Notes: a model not told the origin generated them from the letters alone. 64,000 nucleotides of DNA from Hymenobacter terrenus (GCF_000972495.1 NZ_LATM01000001.1:951241-1015240), one strand, 5' to 3'; shown: positions 1 to 9,230, counted from the first letter of the stretch. Numbers and translations are program-made.

Positions 1-1
1 G

Positions 2-1750
2 CCGGCCTCCTCGCTCTACGGGCCCGAGGCGGTGGGCGGGGCCATCAACGTTATTACGCTGCGGCCCACGGCCGTGCCCACGGTGCGCGTTGGGGTGCAG
101 GGCGACCAATACTCGTACCGCCGCGTGCAGTTCAACGCCGGCGGCATGGCCACCAAAAAGCTGGGCGTGTTTGTGGGCGGTTTCGTGGCCCGGCAGCGCT
201 CAACCTGGTACCCGCATTCGGATTACGACAAGACGTCGGTGAATGCGCGGGCCGATTACTACTTTACGCCGGCCACCACGCTCACGGCCAGCGTGGCGCA
301 CAACAACTACAAGTCTGAGGTCAACAACAGCATCGACAGCACGGCGTTTTTCAACCGCGACTACAAGGCCGTGAACGACTTCATGGACCGCAACGTGCGC
401 TCGACCCGCGCGCGGCTGACGCTCAACCACTCTTGGGCCGGCGGCTCGGAGAGCTTCCTGACGGCCTTTTACCGCAGCAACTACTACCCCCAAAGCCCCG
501 TGCACACCGTGCGCTGGACCACCGGCCAAACCACGGCCTGGACCGAAAACCAAGTTACCGACTTCACCAGCCGGGGCCTGATTGCGCAGCACTCGCAGCG
601 GTTCGATTTGCTGTCGGCTAAGCTGCTGGTGGGCGCCTCGGCCGACTACACGCCCGTGACCTACAACTCCTACCGCTACAACCTGGCGGCTGAGCTGCGG
701 TCCGACGGCCGCTCGGTGGCCCGCTACAAGTTTATGGAGGCTCGCGAAGACCTGAAGGTGTCGAACTACGAGGCCAACATCCTGAGCACCGGCCTCTACG
801 GGCAGCTCGACGTGAAGCCCACCGAACGCCTGCAACTCACCGCCGGGGGCCGCTTCGACCGCATGGCGCTGGACTACGAGAATTTCATCGACCTGAAAAA
901 AGGCGACCGGGCCTACCAGCAATTCACGCCCAAAGTAGGCGCGACCTACGATTTCGGCCGGGGCCTGGGCGCCTACGCCAACTACTCGCGGGGCTTCACG
1001 CCGCCCGGGGTGTCGGCCATTTTTCGGCCCCGGCCCAATCCGCAGCCGGGCGAAGACCTGTTTTACTACAACCTGAAGCCGGCGCAGTTTAGCAACCGCG
1101 AAGTGGGCGGCTGGGCCTCGCTGCTCGACAACAAGGCTTACGTGGAAGTGGCGCTGTACCAGATGGACGGCCGCAACGAGCTGTTGGCTATCCGGCAGAC
1201 TGACGGCAACACCGACTACCAAAGCGCCGGCCAAACCCTGCACCGCGGCGTGGAGTGGAACCTGACCTACAAGCCCATCAGCCAGCTTTTCGTGCGCTTC
1301 AACGGCACCAAGGCCGTGCACCGCTTCGTGGATTTCACGCTCTCGACCCGCGCTTCCGACCCCGTGCAGAAGCTCGATGGCTTCGACATGCCGCAGTCGC
1401 CGAGTTGGATTGGCAACACGGAAATTACCTACAAGCCCGACTGGTTCAAGGGCTTCCGCCTGTCGGCTGAGTGGCAGCGCATTGGCTGGTACTACCAGAA
1501 CCAAATCAACACCGTGAAGTACGACGAGCGCGGCTTCCTGGGCGGGCGCGGCGTGAGCCTGCTCAACCTGCGCACCGGCTACGAGTGGAAGGGCGCCGAA
1601 CTCTTCGTGAACGTGCTCAACGTGACCGACGAGCTGTACAGCAATGCCGCCAGCCGCGGCAACGCCCGCACCGACCGCTCGCAGTACAACGTGGGCCAGC
1701 CGCGCTTGGTCACGCTGGGTTTGCAGTACACCTTTGTGGGCAAGAAATAA
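2..1750 (+). CDS. TonB-dependent receptor, C-terminal part (5' truncated by window)
   Basis: Outer-membrane beta-barrel that imports a ligand (siderophore, metal chelate or similar) using TonB energy. The reading frame is open from base 2, and the first residues (SSLYGPEAVGGAINV) match the end of a TonB plug domain, so only the signal peptide and most of the plug lie outside the window. The rest has alternating aromatic and polar beta strands, and the last strands carry the usual FVNVLNVTDELY and final LGLQYTF signature of TonB_dep_Rec barrels. The TAA stop is followed directly by a palindromic repeat and then an ABC exporter operon. The ligand cannot be read from the sequence. The family is secure. 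Confidence 0.93.
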   Translation, partial: PASSLYGPEAVGGAINVITLRPTAVPTVRVGVQGDQYSYRRVQFNAGGMATKKLGVFVGGFVARQRSTWYPHSDYDKTSVNARADYYFTPATTLTASVAHNNYKSEVNNSIDSTAFFNRDYKAVNDFMDRNVRSTRARLTLNHSWAGGSESFLTAFYRSNYYPQSPVHTVRWTTGQTTAWTENQVTDFTSRGLIAQHSQRFDLLSAKLLVGASADYTPVTYNSYRYNLAAELRSDGRSVARYKFMEAREDLKVSNYEANILSTGLYGQLDVKPTERLQLTAGGRFDRMALDYENFIDLKKGDRAYQQFTPKVGATYDFGRGLGAYANYSRGFTPPGVSAIFRPRPNPQPGEDLFYYNLKPAQFSNREVGGWASLLDNKAYVEVALYQMDGRNELLAIRQTDGNTDYQSAGQTLHRGVEWNLTYKPISQLFVRFNGTKAVHRFVDFTLSTRASDPVQKLDGFDMPQSPSWIGNTEITYKPDWFKGFRLSAEWQRIGWYYQNQINTVKYDERGFLGGRGVSLLNLRTGYEWKGAELFVNVLNVTDELYSNAASRGNARTDRSQYNVGQPRLVTLGLQYTFVGKK

Positions 1751-1755
1751 CAAAA

Positions 1756-1851
1756 CCCCACCCCCGGCCCCTCCCCGCTGGGAGAGGGGTGAGTTCTAAC
1801 TTAACAGACGGCTGGCACCCCTCTCCCGGAGGGGAGGAGCCGGGGGTGGGG
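1756..1851. repeat. Long GC-rich imperfect palindrome (REP-like element)
   Basis: Two arms of about 36 nt (1756-1791 and 1816-1851) are largely complementary: the outer part CCCCACCCCCGGCCCC faces GGAGCCGGGGGTGGGG and the inner part GGGAGAGGGGTG faces CACCCCTCTCCC, around a 24-nt loop. It fills nearly the whole gap between the receptor gene and the ABC ATPase gene. Related partial copies occur near 10630-10664 and 16893-16922, so this looks like a dispersed intergenic repeat; transcribed, it would also fold into a strong hairpin able to act as a terminator. Confidence 0.75.
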
Positions 1852-1868
1852 CCAACTCAATCAACGCC

Positions 1869-2588
1869 ATGCTCATTGCCCAACAACTCCGCAAAGAATA
1901 CGACGGCCGCGCGGCCCTGCACGGCCTCGACTTGAGAGTGGACGCCGGCGAGATTTACGCCCTGCTCGGGGCCAACGGCGCCGGCAAAAGCACAGCCGTG
2001 AACCTGTTCATGGGCTTCGTGGCGCCCACGGCCGGCCGGGCCTTCATCCACGGGCTCGAGGTGCGCGACGGCGGCCTGGCCACCAAGCCCTTCGTGGCCT
2101 ACATTCCCGAAAACGTGATGCTCTACCCCCAACTGACGGGCGTGCAGAACCTGGCGTTTTTCAGCGGGCTGTCGAATAAAAAGTACCGCGACGCCGAGCT
2201 GCGCGCCCTGCTCAGCCGGGCGGGCCTGCAGGCCGAAGCGCACGGGCAGCGCGTGGGGGCCTATTCCAAGGGCATGCGCCAGAAGGTGGGCATCGCGCTG
2301 GCGCTGGCCAAGGAAGCCAAAGCGCTGTTTCTGGACGAGCCCACCTCCGGGCTGGACCCCTTGGCCAGCAACGAGTTTTCGACTCTGATTCAGGGCCTGC
2401 GGAGCGAGGGCGTGGCCATTCTGATGGTGACGCACGACCTGTTTCGGGCCAAGGAAGCGGCCGACCGCATCGGCATCATGCGCGAGGGCGTGCTGGTGCG
2501 CGAGCTGGACGCCGCCGACGTGACGCCTGCCGAGCTGGAGGCCATTTACGTGCAGGCCATCCGCCCGCAGCAGCCCGCCGTCGTATGA
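1869..2588 (+). CDS. ABC transporter ATP-binding protein
   Basis: Cytoplasmic ATPase subunit of an ABC-2 type exporter. Walker A GANGAGKST is at residues 34-42, the Q-loop region around 78-82 is YIPEN (no Gln at the usual place), the signature is degenerate (YSKGMRQ, 132-138, instead of LSGGQ), Walker B ALFLDE is at 152-157, and an H-loop MVTHD follows. The 239-residue length is normal for the CcmA/NosF-like class. Its stop overlaps the next start (ATGA at 2585-2588), so translational coupling with the permease is likely. The YSKGM-type signature is common in ABC-2 exporters of the NatA/NosF group. Substrate unknown. Confidence 0.93.
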   Translation: MLIAQQLRKEYDGRAALHGLDLRVDAGEIYALLGANGAGKSTAVNLFMGFVAPTAGRAFIHGLEVRDGGLATKPFVAYIPENVMLYPQLTGVQNLAFFSGLSNKKYRDAELRALLSRAGLQAEAHGQRVGAYSKGMRQKVGIALALAKEAKALFLDEPTSGLDPLASNEFSTLIQGLRSEGVAILMVTHDLFRAKEAADRIGIMREGVLVRELDAADVTPAELEAIYVQAIRPQQPAVV

Positions 2589-4006
2589 TTCGGGCCATTG
2601 TAGAGAAAGAGCTGCTGGAATTCCGGCACGACGCCCGCCTGCGCTGGCTGGCGCTGGCGCTCTACGCCCTGTTTGCTGTGGCTTTGTGGTCGGGCTACGC
2701 GGCCTACCGCAGCACCAGCCAAACCCACCAGGCGGCGCAGGAAGCTACCTACCGCCAGTGGCTGGGCCAGGGCGCCAAAAACCCGCACGGCGCGGCCCAC
2801 TACGGCTTTTACGCCTACAAACCCCTCTCGCCCCTGAGCCTGCTCGACCCCGGCCTGGAAGGCTACCTGGGCCAGGCCGTGTGGCTCGAAGCCCACAACC
2901 AAAACGAGGTGAAGCAGCGCGAAGCCAACGACGCCGGCAGCCTCGTGCGCTTCGGCACGCTCACGGTGGGCTTTGTGTGGCAGTTTCTGGTGCCGCTGGC
3001 CATTGTGCTGCTGAGCTTTAACCTGTTTACCAAAGAGCACGAGGGCGGCACGCTGCGCCTGCTGCTGAGCACCGAAACCACGCCCTGGGCGCTGCTGCAA
3101 GGCAAAGCCCTGGCCTTGCTGCGCATCGTGGGCACGCTGGTGGCGCCCATGCTGGTGCTGGCGGTGGTGGCCGTGGGGGTGGCGGCGGGGCCGGCGGGTT
3201 TGGCGGCGGTGCTGCCCCGGTTGGCGTTGGTGCTGGGTCTTTACGCGCTGTACTTCGCCGGTTGGGCTGTGGGCGGCTTGCTGGTGTCCACGCGGGCCCG
3301 CTCCTCGGGCGTGGCGCTGATTACGTTGCTGGGGTTCTGGGTGTTTGGCACTTTCCTGGTGCCGCGGCTGAGCGGCAGCGTGGCCAAGGCGGCGTTTCCG
3401 GCTCCGTCGGCGTTTGCATTTTCGCACAACGTGCGCCTCGACAACGAGCTGGGCCTCGACCGCCACACGCCGGCCGGCCTGCGCAAAAAACAGCTGGAGG
3501 CGCGGCTGCTGCGTCAGTACGGCGTGGACAGCATTTCGCAGCTGCCGGTCAGCTACCAGGGCCTTTCGCTGCAGGCCGGCGAGGACTACGGCGAGCAGGT
3601 GTACGCGCGCAACTACGGCGGCCTGCACCGCATCTACCAGCGCCAGGATGCCCTGATGGACGGTTTCAGCCTGCTTTCGCCCCTGCTGGCCATGCGCAAC
3701 GTGTCGGCCGGGCTGGCCGGCACCGACCTGGCCAAGCACCTGGAGTTTGCCCGCCAAGCCGAGCAGCACCGCGAGCTGATTGCCGACGTGATGAACCGCG
3801 ACATCACCCGCAACGCCGTGGGCCAGCAAGACTACAAAACCAGCCCCGACCTCTGGCGGCAGGTGCCGCCCTTCCGCTACGCCGAGCTCGGCCTGGGGCA
3901 GTCGCTGCAAGCGCACGGGCTGGGCCTGGCCGCGCTGGCCCTTTGGCTGGCGGCGCTGTTTTTCCTCCTCAAACAAAGCGCGGGCCGGGTGCGGCTGCGC
4001 GCCTGA
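2585..4006 (+). CDS. ABC-2 type transporter permease (DUF3526-like)
   Basis: Inner-membrane permease of 473 residues. A first membrane segment (about residues 15-40) is followed by a roughly 90-residue extracytoplasmic stretch, a cluster of five membrane segments (about 120-265), a second long hydrophilic stretch (about 280-430) and a final membrane segment close to the C-terminus. This two-large-loop plan is that of the DUF3526/NosY-like permeases. It overlaps the ATPase gene by 4 nt and is followed 7 nt later by a second permease with the same plan, so the three genes probably form a heterodimeric exporter. Confidence 0.85.
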   Translation: MIRAIVEKELLEFRHDARLRWLALALYALFAVALWSGYAAYRSTSQTHQAAQEATYRQWLGQGAKNPHGAAHYGFYAYKPLSPLSLLDPGLEGYLGQAVWLEAHNQNEVKQREANDAGSLVRFGTLTVGFVWQFLVPLAIVLLSFNLFTKEHEGGTLRLLLSTETTPWALLQGKALALLRIVGTLVAPMLVLAVVAVGVAAGPAGLAAVLPRLALVLGLYALYFAGWAVGGLLVSTRARSSGVALITLLGFWVFGTFLVPRLSGSVAKAAFPAPSAFAFSHNVRLDNELGLDRHTPAGLRKKQLEARLLRQYGVDSISQLPVSYQGLSLQAGEDYGEQVYARNYGGLHRIYQRQDALMDGFSLLSPLLAMRNVSAGLAGTDLAKHLEFARQAEQHRELIADVMNRDITRNAVGQQDYKTSPDLWRQVPPFRYAELGLGQSLQAHGLGLAALALWLAALFFLLKQSAGRVRLRA

Positions 4007-4013
4007 TGCCGCC

Positions 4014-5447
4014 ATGTTCAAGCACATTGCCCATTTCGACTGGCTGGCGCTGAAAGCCAGCCGCACCCTCACGCTCACTGTGGCACTGACGGGCTTCCTG
4101 GTCTTCTTCGCCTTCTGGACCGGCGGCCGGCGCGTCACTTTCCAGCGCGACACGCTCACGGCCATTGCCCAGCAGCAGCGGGCCGACGACGTCTACTACG
4201 CCCAGCAGATTGCCGCCATTAAACCCGGCGCGCACTTCGACGGCGGGCACTTCGGCGACCCCACCAACCCGTTTTACTTCGGCAACAAGATGGGCGCGCG
4301 CTACGCCACCCTGCCGGCCGCCCCGCTGGCCCTGACCTCGGCCGGCGGAAGCGACCTAGCGCCGTACTACTACAAGCTCACGCTCTCGAAGCGGCAGGCC
4401 CTGTACCACAGCGAGGAGTTGGAAAACCCCCAGGTGCTCTACAACGGGCATTTCGACCTCTCGTTCGTGCTCATCTACCTGCTGCCGCTGCTCATCATCG
4501 GCCTGACCTACAACGTGGCCGCCGCCGACCGCGAGCAAGGCACGCTGGCGCTGCTGCTGGCCGGCGAAACGCCCTTTGGCCGCGTGGTGGCCTACCGCTA
4601 CGTGTTTCGCTACCTCCTCCTGGGCCTGGCGCTGAGCGTGTCTATCGTCGGCGGCCTACTGGCGTTTGGGGTGAACCCCGCCCGCGCTGCCGCCGAAACC
4701 GGCTATCTGTTGCTGGTGACGTGGCTGTACGCGGCGTTCTGGTTTGCGCTGTCGTTTCTGGTGAACAGCTTCGGGCGGGCGTCGGGGCCGAACGCGGCGG
4801 TGCTGGTGGGCCTCTGGCTGGCAGTAGTGCTGCTGGTGCCCACGCTGCTCAGCGCCTGGCTCAATCGCGCCTACCCCATGCCCTCGCGCATAGCCCTTAT
4901 AACCGAAACCCGCGAAGTATCCGACAAGTTGGCCCAGGACAAAAACGCCGTGGCCCGCTTCTACGACGAGCACCCCGACCTGCGCCCCGCCACCGCCCCG
5001 CCCCCCGGCGACCAAACCGTGAAAATGCTGCACTCGCGCCTGGCCGTGGAACTGGCCATGGAAAGCGTACTCAAGCAGTTCGACCAGCGGGCCGCCGAAC
5101 GGCAGGCGCAAGTCAGCCGGTTCCGGTTTCTCTCGCCCGCCGTGTTCGTGCAGCAGGCCCTCAACGACGTGGCCGGCACCGGCGACGCCCGCTACCAGGA
5201 CTTCGAGGCCCAGGTGACGCGCTACCACGCCGCCTTCCGGGCCTACTACGCGCCGCTGGTGTACCGCCAGGCCAAGTTCACGGTGCGCGACATGCAGCAG
5301 GTGCCGATTTATCGATACGAGCAACCGCCCACCCAGCTGCTCACCCCTACCAACACGGAAAACCTACTGTATTTGCTCGCGGCCACGCTGGGCTGTGCGC
5401 TGCTGGCCACAGTGCGCGTGCGGAAAATGCGGCTGGCGCTTGATTGA
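4014..5447 (+). CDS. ABC-2 type transporter permease (DUF3526-like), second subunit
   Basis: Paralogue of the preceding permease with the same topology: N-terminal membrane segment, extracytoplasmic stretch of about 110 residues, a five-segment membrane cluster in the middle (roughly residues 145-290), a long hydrophilic stretch, and a C-terminal membrane segment ending in a basic tail. The shared motif REQGTLALLLAGETP (compare HEGGTLRLLLSTETTP in the partner) supports duplication. Third gene of the exporter operon. The neighbouring TonB receptor may or may not be functionally linked because a strong palindrome separates them. Confidence 0.85.
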   Translation: MFKHIAHFDWLALKASRTLTLTVALTGFLVFFAFWTGGRRVTFQRDTLTAIAQQQRADDVYYAQQIAAIKPGAHFDGGHFGDPTNPFYFGNKMGARYATLPAAPLALTSAGGSDLAPYYYKLTLSKRQALYHSEELENPQVLYNGHFDLSFVLIYLLPLLIIGLTYNVAAADREQGTLALLLAGETPFGRVVAYRYVFRYLLLGLALSVSIVGGLLAFGVNPARAAAETGYLLLVTWLYAAFWFALSFLVNSFGRASGPNAAVLVGLWLAVVLLVPTLLSAWLNRAYPMPSRIALITETREVSDKLAQDKNAVARFYDEHPDLRPATAPPPGDQTVKMLHSRLAVELAMESVLKQFDQRAAERQAQVSRFRFLSPAVFVQQALNDVAGTGDARYQDFEAQVTRYHAAFRAYYAPLVYRQAKFTVRDMQQVPIYRYEQPPTQLLTPTNTENLLYLLAATLGCALLATVRVRKMRLALD

Positions 5448-5824
5448 ACAAAACTACTCTAACTGGGCTGCTGACCATCGCCCTGCTATGCCCGACGTAA
5501 ACGCACGCCACGGTGTTAACTCTCGCTGCACTGATGCGCCTGAAAGCGGCGGGCCAGCCCATGGTCGGCCGCAGCTATGATTTGTATTTTGGCTGGGCCG
5601 ATGACGGGATTTATTGTTCCGAACTAATCTGGAAAGTATATGAGCGGGGGCTGAACCGGCGTATCGGCCGGCTGCAGCAGCTGCGCGATTTCGATTTGAG
5701 CAATTCCACCGTGCGGACCAAACTGCGCGAACGGTACGGCAACCGGCTGCCATTGTCGGAAACTGTCATTTCGCCGGTCAGCATCTTCAATAGCCCCGAA
5801 CTGGTTACCGTGCTCAACCGTTGA
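5444..5824 (+). pseudogene. YiiX/YebB-like NlpC/P60 amidase remnant with internal deletion
   Basis: From 5513 the reading frame encodes RSYDLYFGWADDGIYCSEL and continues to ETVISPVSIFNSPEL, which is the C-terminal half of the permuted papain-like YiiX family (the CSEL/W segment is typical). The N-terminal half, which carries other active-site residues, is absent: an in-frame TAA lies at 5498-5500. In another frame a TTG at 5444, overlapping the previous stop, starts a signal-peptide-like stretch (NKTTLTGLLTIALLCPT) that ends at that same TAA. The simplest reading is a gene that kept its signal peptide and C-terminus but lost the middle. A functional short protein from the GTG at 5513 is less likely. 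Confidence 0.6.
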
Positions 5825-5922
5825 AGCACCGGCGGAGCGGGCTGCAACCTTGACAACCGATGCCGGCCTTTAGTCAGGCCAGCGGGTTTACCTTGTTGTT
5901 TCACGTCTTCATTCCTTAAATT

Positions 5923-6057
5923 ATGTCTACACTTACGCCCGACGATGGTTTACTGACACAGGCTGAAATTTGTCGGCCTTGGTTGCCATTTGCGTCGGGC
6001 CAGTTCGGCAGCTCAGGCCCGAAATTTTATTATCGTCTGAAAAATTTGTTGAAATAG
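5923..6057 (+). CDS. Possible small protein (44 aa), unrecognised
   Basis: An ATG-started frame of 44 codons (begins MSTLTPDDGLL, ends RLKNLLK) lies 98 nt after the amidase remnant. It has no signal peptide, no membrane segment and no family I recognise. It could be a real small protein, the N-terminus of a decayed gene, or chance; its AT-richer sequence next to a pseudogene favours decay. Confidence 0.2.
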   Translation: MSTLTPDDGLLTQAEICRPWLPFASGQFGSSGPKFYYRLKNLLK

Positions 6058-6283
6058 TAACCATAGACGCAGTGACTATTTGGCAAGTCCTCAACAGTAA
6101 TTTCACTGATTTAAAATACTATGCACCAACTTGCACCACTCTGTCTTATCCAGCAGTTGAACTCATTGTAACCCGCATTCGTCAACATTTCCTGGCAAAT
6201 CCTCGGCCTGCTGTAGCGCCGCCCGGCGCGCTGTTCCATCTGGGCTAATCTTTTAGGAGTGGTTCCGGTGGCCGTGAGCGGGG

Positions 6284-6291
6284 TACTTTTG
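6284..6291 (+). promoter_or_regulatory. Bacteroidota-type -7 promoter box (TACTTTTG)
   Basis: TACTTTTG fits the TAnnTTTG consensus of the primary sigma factor in Bacteroidota and lies 37 nt before the TTG start of the VWA protein. No clear TTG -33 element is seen at the usual distance, so it is a candidate only. Confidence 0.4.
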
Positions 6292-6328
6292 CCAGGGCCA
6301 CTGCTGTCTTCGTTATTTCGTTTCTCTC

Positions 6329-8410
6329 TTGCTTACTACTCAATACTCTTCCTGGTTTATTCTCCTCTGCCTAGCCGTGGGTGCCGGCTATGCCGCGCTT
6401 CAATATTCGGCCAAAGCGCCGTGGAACAAGCGCCTGAACTACACGCTGGCCGCGTTGCGCTTCGCCGTAGTGAGCTTTTTGTGCTACCTGTTGCTGGCGC
6501 CGTTCATTAAAACCACCACCACGCGCACCGAGCAGCCCACAGTGGTGCTGGCGGTCGATAACTCGCAGTCTATCGAGCTATTCACGCCTAAGAACGTGCT
6601 GAGCCAAACCACCACCGGCCTCACCGGACTAGCCGAAGCGTTGCGTGGCAAGGGCTTCACCGTCGAAACCCGCACCCTGACGCCTACGCCCGGCCGCCCG
6701 GCCCGGCTTGATTCGCTCCGCTTCGGTGCCACTACCACCGACCTCGACCAGCTGCTGGCTGGCACCCGTGCGGCCTACGACGGCCGCAACCTGGCCGGCG
6801 TGGTACTCGTCTCGGATGGCCTCGTGAACCAGGGCCGCAGCCCCGCCTACTCGGAGTTTAACTTCCCGATTTATAGTGTGGCCGTGGGCGACACCATTCC
6901 CAAAAAAGACCTACGCATTACCGCCCTTACCTACAATCGGGTGGCTTTCAGCGGCAATAAATTTCCGATTGAGGCCGAGCTGGGCTTTGAAGGCTTCGCG
7001 GGCGGTGCGGCCACTGTGGAGCTACGCGAGGGTAATAAGGTGCTCGATAGCCGCCGCGTGACCCTGCCCACCGGCCGTCGGCGCGTGCGTACCACGTTTC
7101 AAATCACGGCGCCCGCGCCCGGCAAGCGGCGCTATGAGGTGCGCGTGGTGCCCCAGCCCGGCGAGTTTACGGAGCTGAACAACGCCCGTACAGCCTTTAT
7201 CGAAATCGTGAAAGGTAAGCTGCGCGTGCTACTGGCCGGGGCGGCTCCTCATCCCGACCTTAAAGCATTGCGGGCGGCTATTCTGGCTAACGACAACTTC
7301 GACCTTACCCTCGCCCTGCCCGGCGTGGCTCCGCTCCGGGCCGATGCTGATTTCGATGTGGCCATTCTGCACCAGCTGCCAGCGCAGGGCGGATTGGGCA
7401 ACGAGATTTTGGCCCAAGTGAAAGCCCGCCGTACCCCGGCCCTGTATGTAATTGGCGCGCAGTCGGATTTGGCGGCTTACAATCAGTCGGGCACTGGCCT
7501 CACCATTCAGGTTCGCGGAGCGCAGACCGACGAGGTGACGCCGCTGCCGAACCCCGGTTTCGCCCGTTTTGCCACCGATGAGGAATCAGCCCGGCGTTTT
7601 GCGGCTTACCCGCCGGCGCCCGTGCCGTTTGGCGATTTACGCCTGGGGACCGGAGCCGAAGCCGCGCTCTGGCAGCAAGTGGGCCGCGTGCCAACCCAGA
7701 AGCCGCTGCTGGTTTTCGGCGGCCCCACCGACCAGCGCCGGGCCACCCTACTCACCGATGGCAGCTGGCAATGGCGTCTGAGCGAAGCCGTGGAGCACGA
7801 CGACAAGCCCGAGGCTTACGACCGGCTCATCATCCGCACGCTCCAGCTCCTCACCCAAAATGCCAATAAAAAGCGCCTCGACGTGTACCCCACACAAGAT
7901 GCTTTCGGCACGCAGGACGACGTGACGCTGGGGGCCGAAACCTACAACGCCGTGTTCGAGCGCCTCTACAACCAGAAAATCGACCTCACCCTGACCGACA
8001 CCAAGCAGCATAACCGCCGCTTTTCATTTGCCAACCCCGAGGATGGCTCGCCGCTGCACCTGGGCCCGCTGCCGGCCGGCCTCTACCGCTATCAGGCCCG
8101 TGCCACCCTCGGCGGCCAGCCCCAGCAGGATGCGGGGGAACTGCTGGTGCAATCGCAGCCGCTGGAAGCCCTGGAGTCGCGCGCCGACCACAATCTGCTT
8201 GCCCAACTATCACGCCGCAGCGGCTCGCGGCTCTATTACCCGGCGCAGTTCGATAAGCTGACCCAGGATATTCTCAAGGCTAATTACAAGCCCGTCATTT
8301 CCGCCGAAGAAGACCTGAAAGATTTAATCAATTTTAAGTGGATTTTCTTCGTAATCCTGGCCTTCCTGACCGTAGAATGGGCCGTCCGGAAATATTCCGG
8401 CAGCGTGTAG
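6329..8410 (+). CDS. VWA-domain membrane protein (BatA-like)
   Basis: A 693-residue protein with two N-terminal membrane segments (about 8-26 and 39-60), a von Willebrand A-type domain starting with the metal-site motif DNSQS (77-81), a large extracytoplasmic region with Ig-like sequence (about 190-290), and a single C-terminal membrane segment (about 670-688). This resembles the BatA/COG5426-type membrane proteins of Bacteroidota, which are thought to bind partners outside the membrane. No ATG is available at the N-terminus; TTG at 6329 is the best start. It stands alone here, without a MoxR ATPase or Bat partners. Confidence 0.75.
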   Translation: MLTTQYSSWFILLCLAVGAGYAALQYSAKAPWNKRLNYTLAALRFAVVSFLCYLLLAPFIKTTTTRTEQPTVVLAVDNSQSIELFTPKNVLSQTTTGLTGLAEALRGKGFTVETRTLTPTPGRPARLDSLRFGATTTDLDQLLAGTRAAYDGRNLAGVVLVSDGLVNQGRSPAYSEFNFPIYSVAVGDTIPKKDLRITALTYNRVAFSGNKFPIEAELGFEGFAGGAATVELREGNKVLDSRRVTLPTGRRRVRTTFQITAPAPGKRRYEVRVVPQPGEFTELNNARTAFIEIVKGKLRVLLAGAAPHPDLKALRAAILANDNFDLTLALPGVAPLRADADFDVAILHQLPAQGGLGNEILAQVKARRTPALYVIGAQSDLAAYNQSGTGLTIQVRGAQTDEVTPLPNPGFARFATDEESARRFAAYPPAPVPFGDLRLGTGAEAALWQQVGRVPTQKPLLVFGGPTDQRRATLLTDGSWQWRLSEAVEHDDKPEAYDRLIIRTLQLLTQNANKKRLDVYPTQDAFGTQDDVTLGAETYNAVFERLYNQKIDLTLTDTKQHNRRFSFANPEDGSPLHLGPLPAGLYRYQARATLGGQPQQDAGELLVQSQPLEALESRADHNLLAQLSRRSGSRLYYPAQFDKLTQDILKANYKPVISAEEDLKDLINFKWIFFVILAFLTVEWAVRKYSGSV

Positions 8411-8543
8411 CCTTTGCTCCATGCCGGGGCCCCGCATTCCAGCACCCGCAAGGGCTCTAGAGGCACAATATCTCAAAAACATCGGCTCCTTCTAAAGTAG
8501 AAACGCTTTCGGCGCGTCCTCCCTCCTACTTTACTGAACCCTT

Positions 8544-9230
8544 ATGAAAATACGAGCCATTATCACTGGCGCCACTGGCATGGTGGGCGAGGGAGTACTC
8601 CTCGAATGTCTGCGCAGCTCCGATGTCGAAGCAATCCTGGTGCTCGGCCGCAAGCCCATTGGCATAAAACACCGGAAGCTAAGAGAGGTCCTCCACGCTG
8701 ACTTCCAGAATCTTTCAGCTATTGAAAATGAGCTAACGGGCTATAATGCCTGTTTTTTCTGCGCGGGCATCTCCTCAGTGGGCGTATCAAAGCCAGAATA
8801 CGAGCGCATCACCCACGACCTTACCCTGCACGTAGCCCACACCCTGGTGCGGCTCAGCCCCGAAATGACGTTCGAGTACGTGTCGGGCGATGGCACCGAC
8901 AGCCGCGAGCAGAGCCGCAGCCACTGGGCCCGCGTGAAGGGCCGCACCGAAAACGAGCTGCTGGCCCTGCCCTTCCGCCAAGCCTACATGTTCCGACCGG
9001 GCCTCATGCGGCCCGTGCCCGGCCAACGCAATGTACCTAGGCTAATGCGGGCTATTGCCTGGTTCTATCCGGTGGTTCGGCGGTTAGCCCCGGCTCACGC
9101 TTGCGAGCTGCGCGATGTAGGCCAGGCCATGATTGCAGCTGTGTTGGAGGGCTACCCCCAGCCAGTGCTGGAAGTGGCCGATATCGTGGCACTGGCCCAC
9201 GGTAAGGTGGCGGCCCATTCGCGAGCATGA
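8544..9230 (+). CDS. NAD(P)-binding Rossmann-fold protein (epimerase/oxidoreductase-like)
   Basis: A 228-residue protein with an N-terminal glycine motif GATGMVGEG (about residues 9-17), typical of extended or atypical short-chain dehydrogenases. It resembles the short NAD(P)H-binding proteins annotated as epimerases (HTATIP2-like): VSGDGTDS in the middle and a late AYMFRPG segment. The classical YxxxK pair is not evident, so catalytic activity is uncertain. The stop overlaps the start of the next gene (ATGA, 9227-9230), indicating an operon with the metallohydrolase. Confidence 0.75.
   Translation: MKIRAIITGATGMVGEGVLLECLRSSDVEAILVLGRKPIGIKHRKLREVLHADFQNLSAIENELTGYNACFFCAGISSVGVSKPEYERITHDLTLHVAHTLVRLSPEMTFEYVSGDGTDSREQSRSHWARVKGRTENELLALPFRQAYMFRPGLMRPVPGQRNVPRLMRAIAWFYPVVRRLAPAHACELRDVGQAMIAAVLEGYPQPVLEVADIVALAHGKVAAHSRA

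Larger units (their letters stand above)
5825..6328. other. Intergenic stretch between amidase remnant and VWA gene
   Basis: About 500 bases without a convincing gene. It holds a short ORF at 5923-6057 (listed separately), a longer open frame to about 6248 without recognisable protein features, and a promoter-like TACTTTTG at 6284-6291. Base composition is more AT-rich than the flanking genes, as expected for non-coding or decayed DNA. Confidence 0.5.

Noticed and set aside
200..1753. 517-codon minus-strand open frame across the TonB receptor
   Set aside because: Antisense shadow of the receptor; composition Val/His/Arg-rich and no recognisable fold.
2546..4165. Long minus-strand open frame across the first permease
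   Set aside because: It mirrors the permease gene on the other strand; the translation is Gln/Arg/His-rich with no domain, which is typical of GC-rich antisense frames.
5970..6248. 92-codon plus-strand frame before the VWA gene
   Set aside because: No recognisable domain, mixed composition, and it overlaps another short frame.
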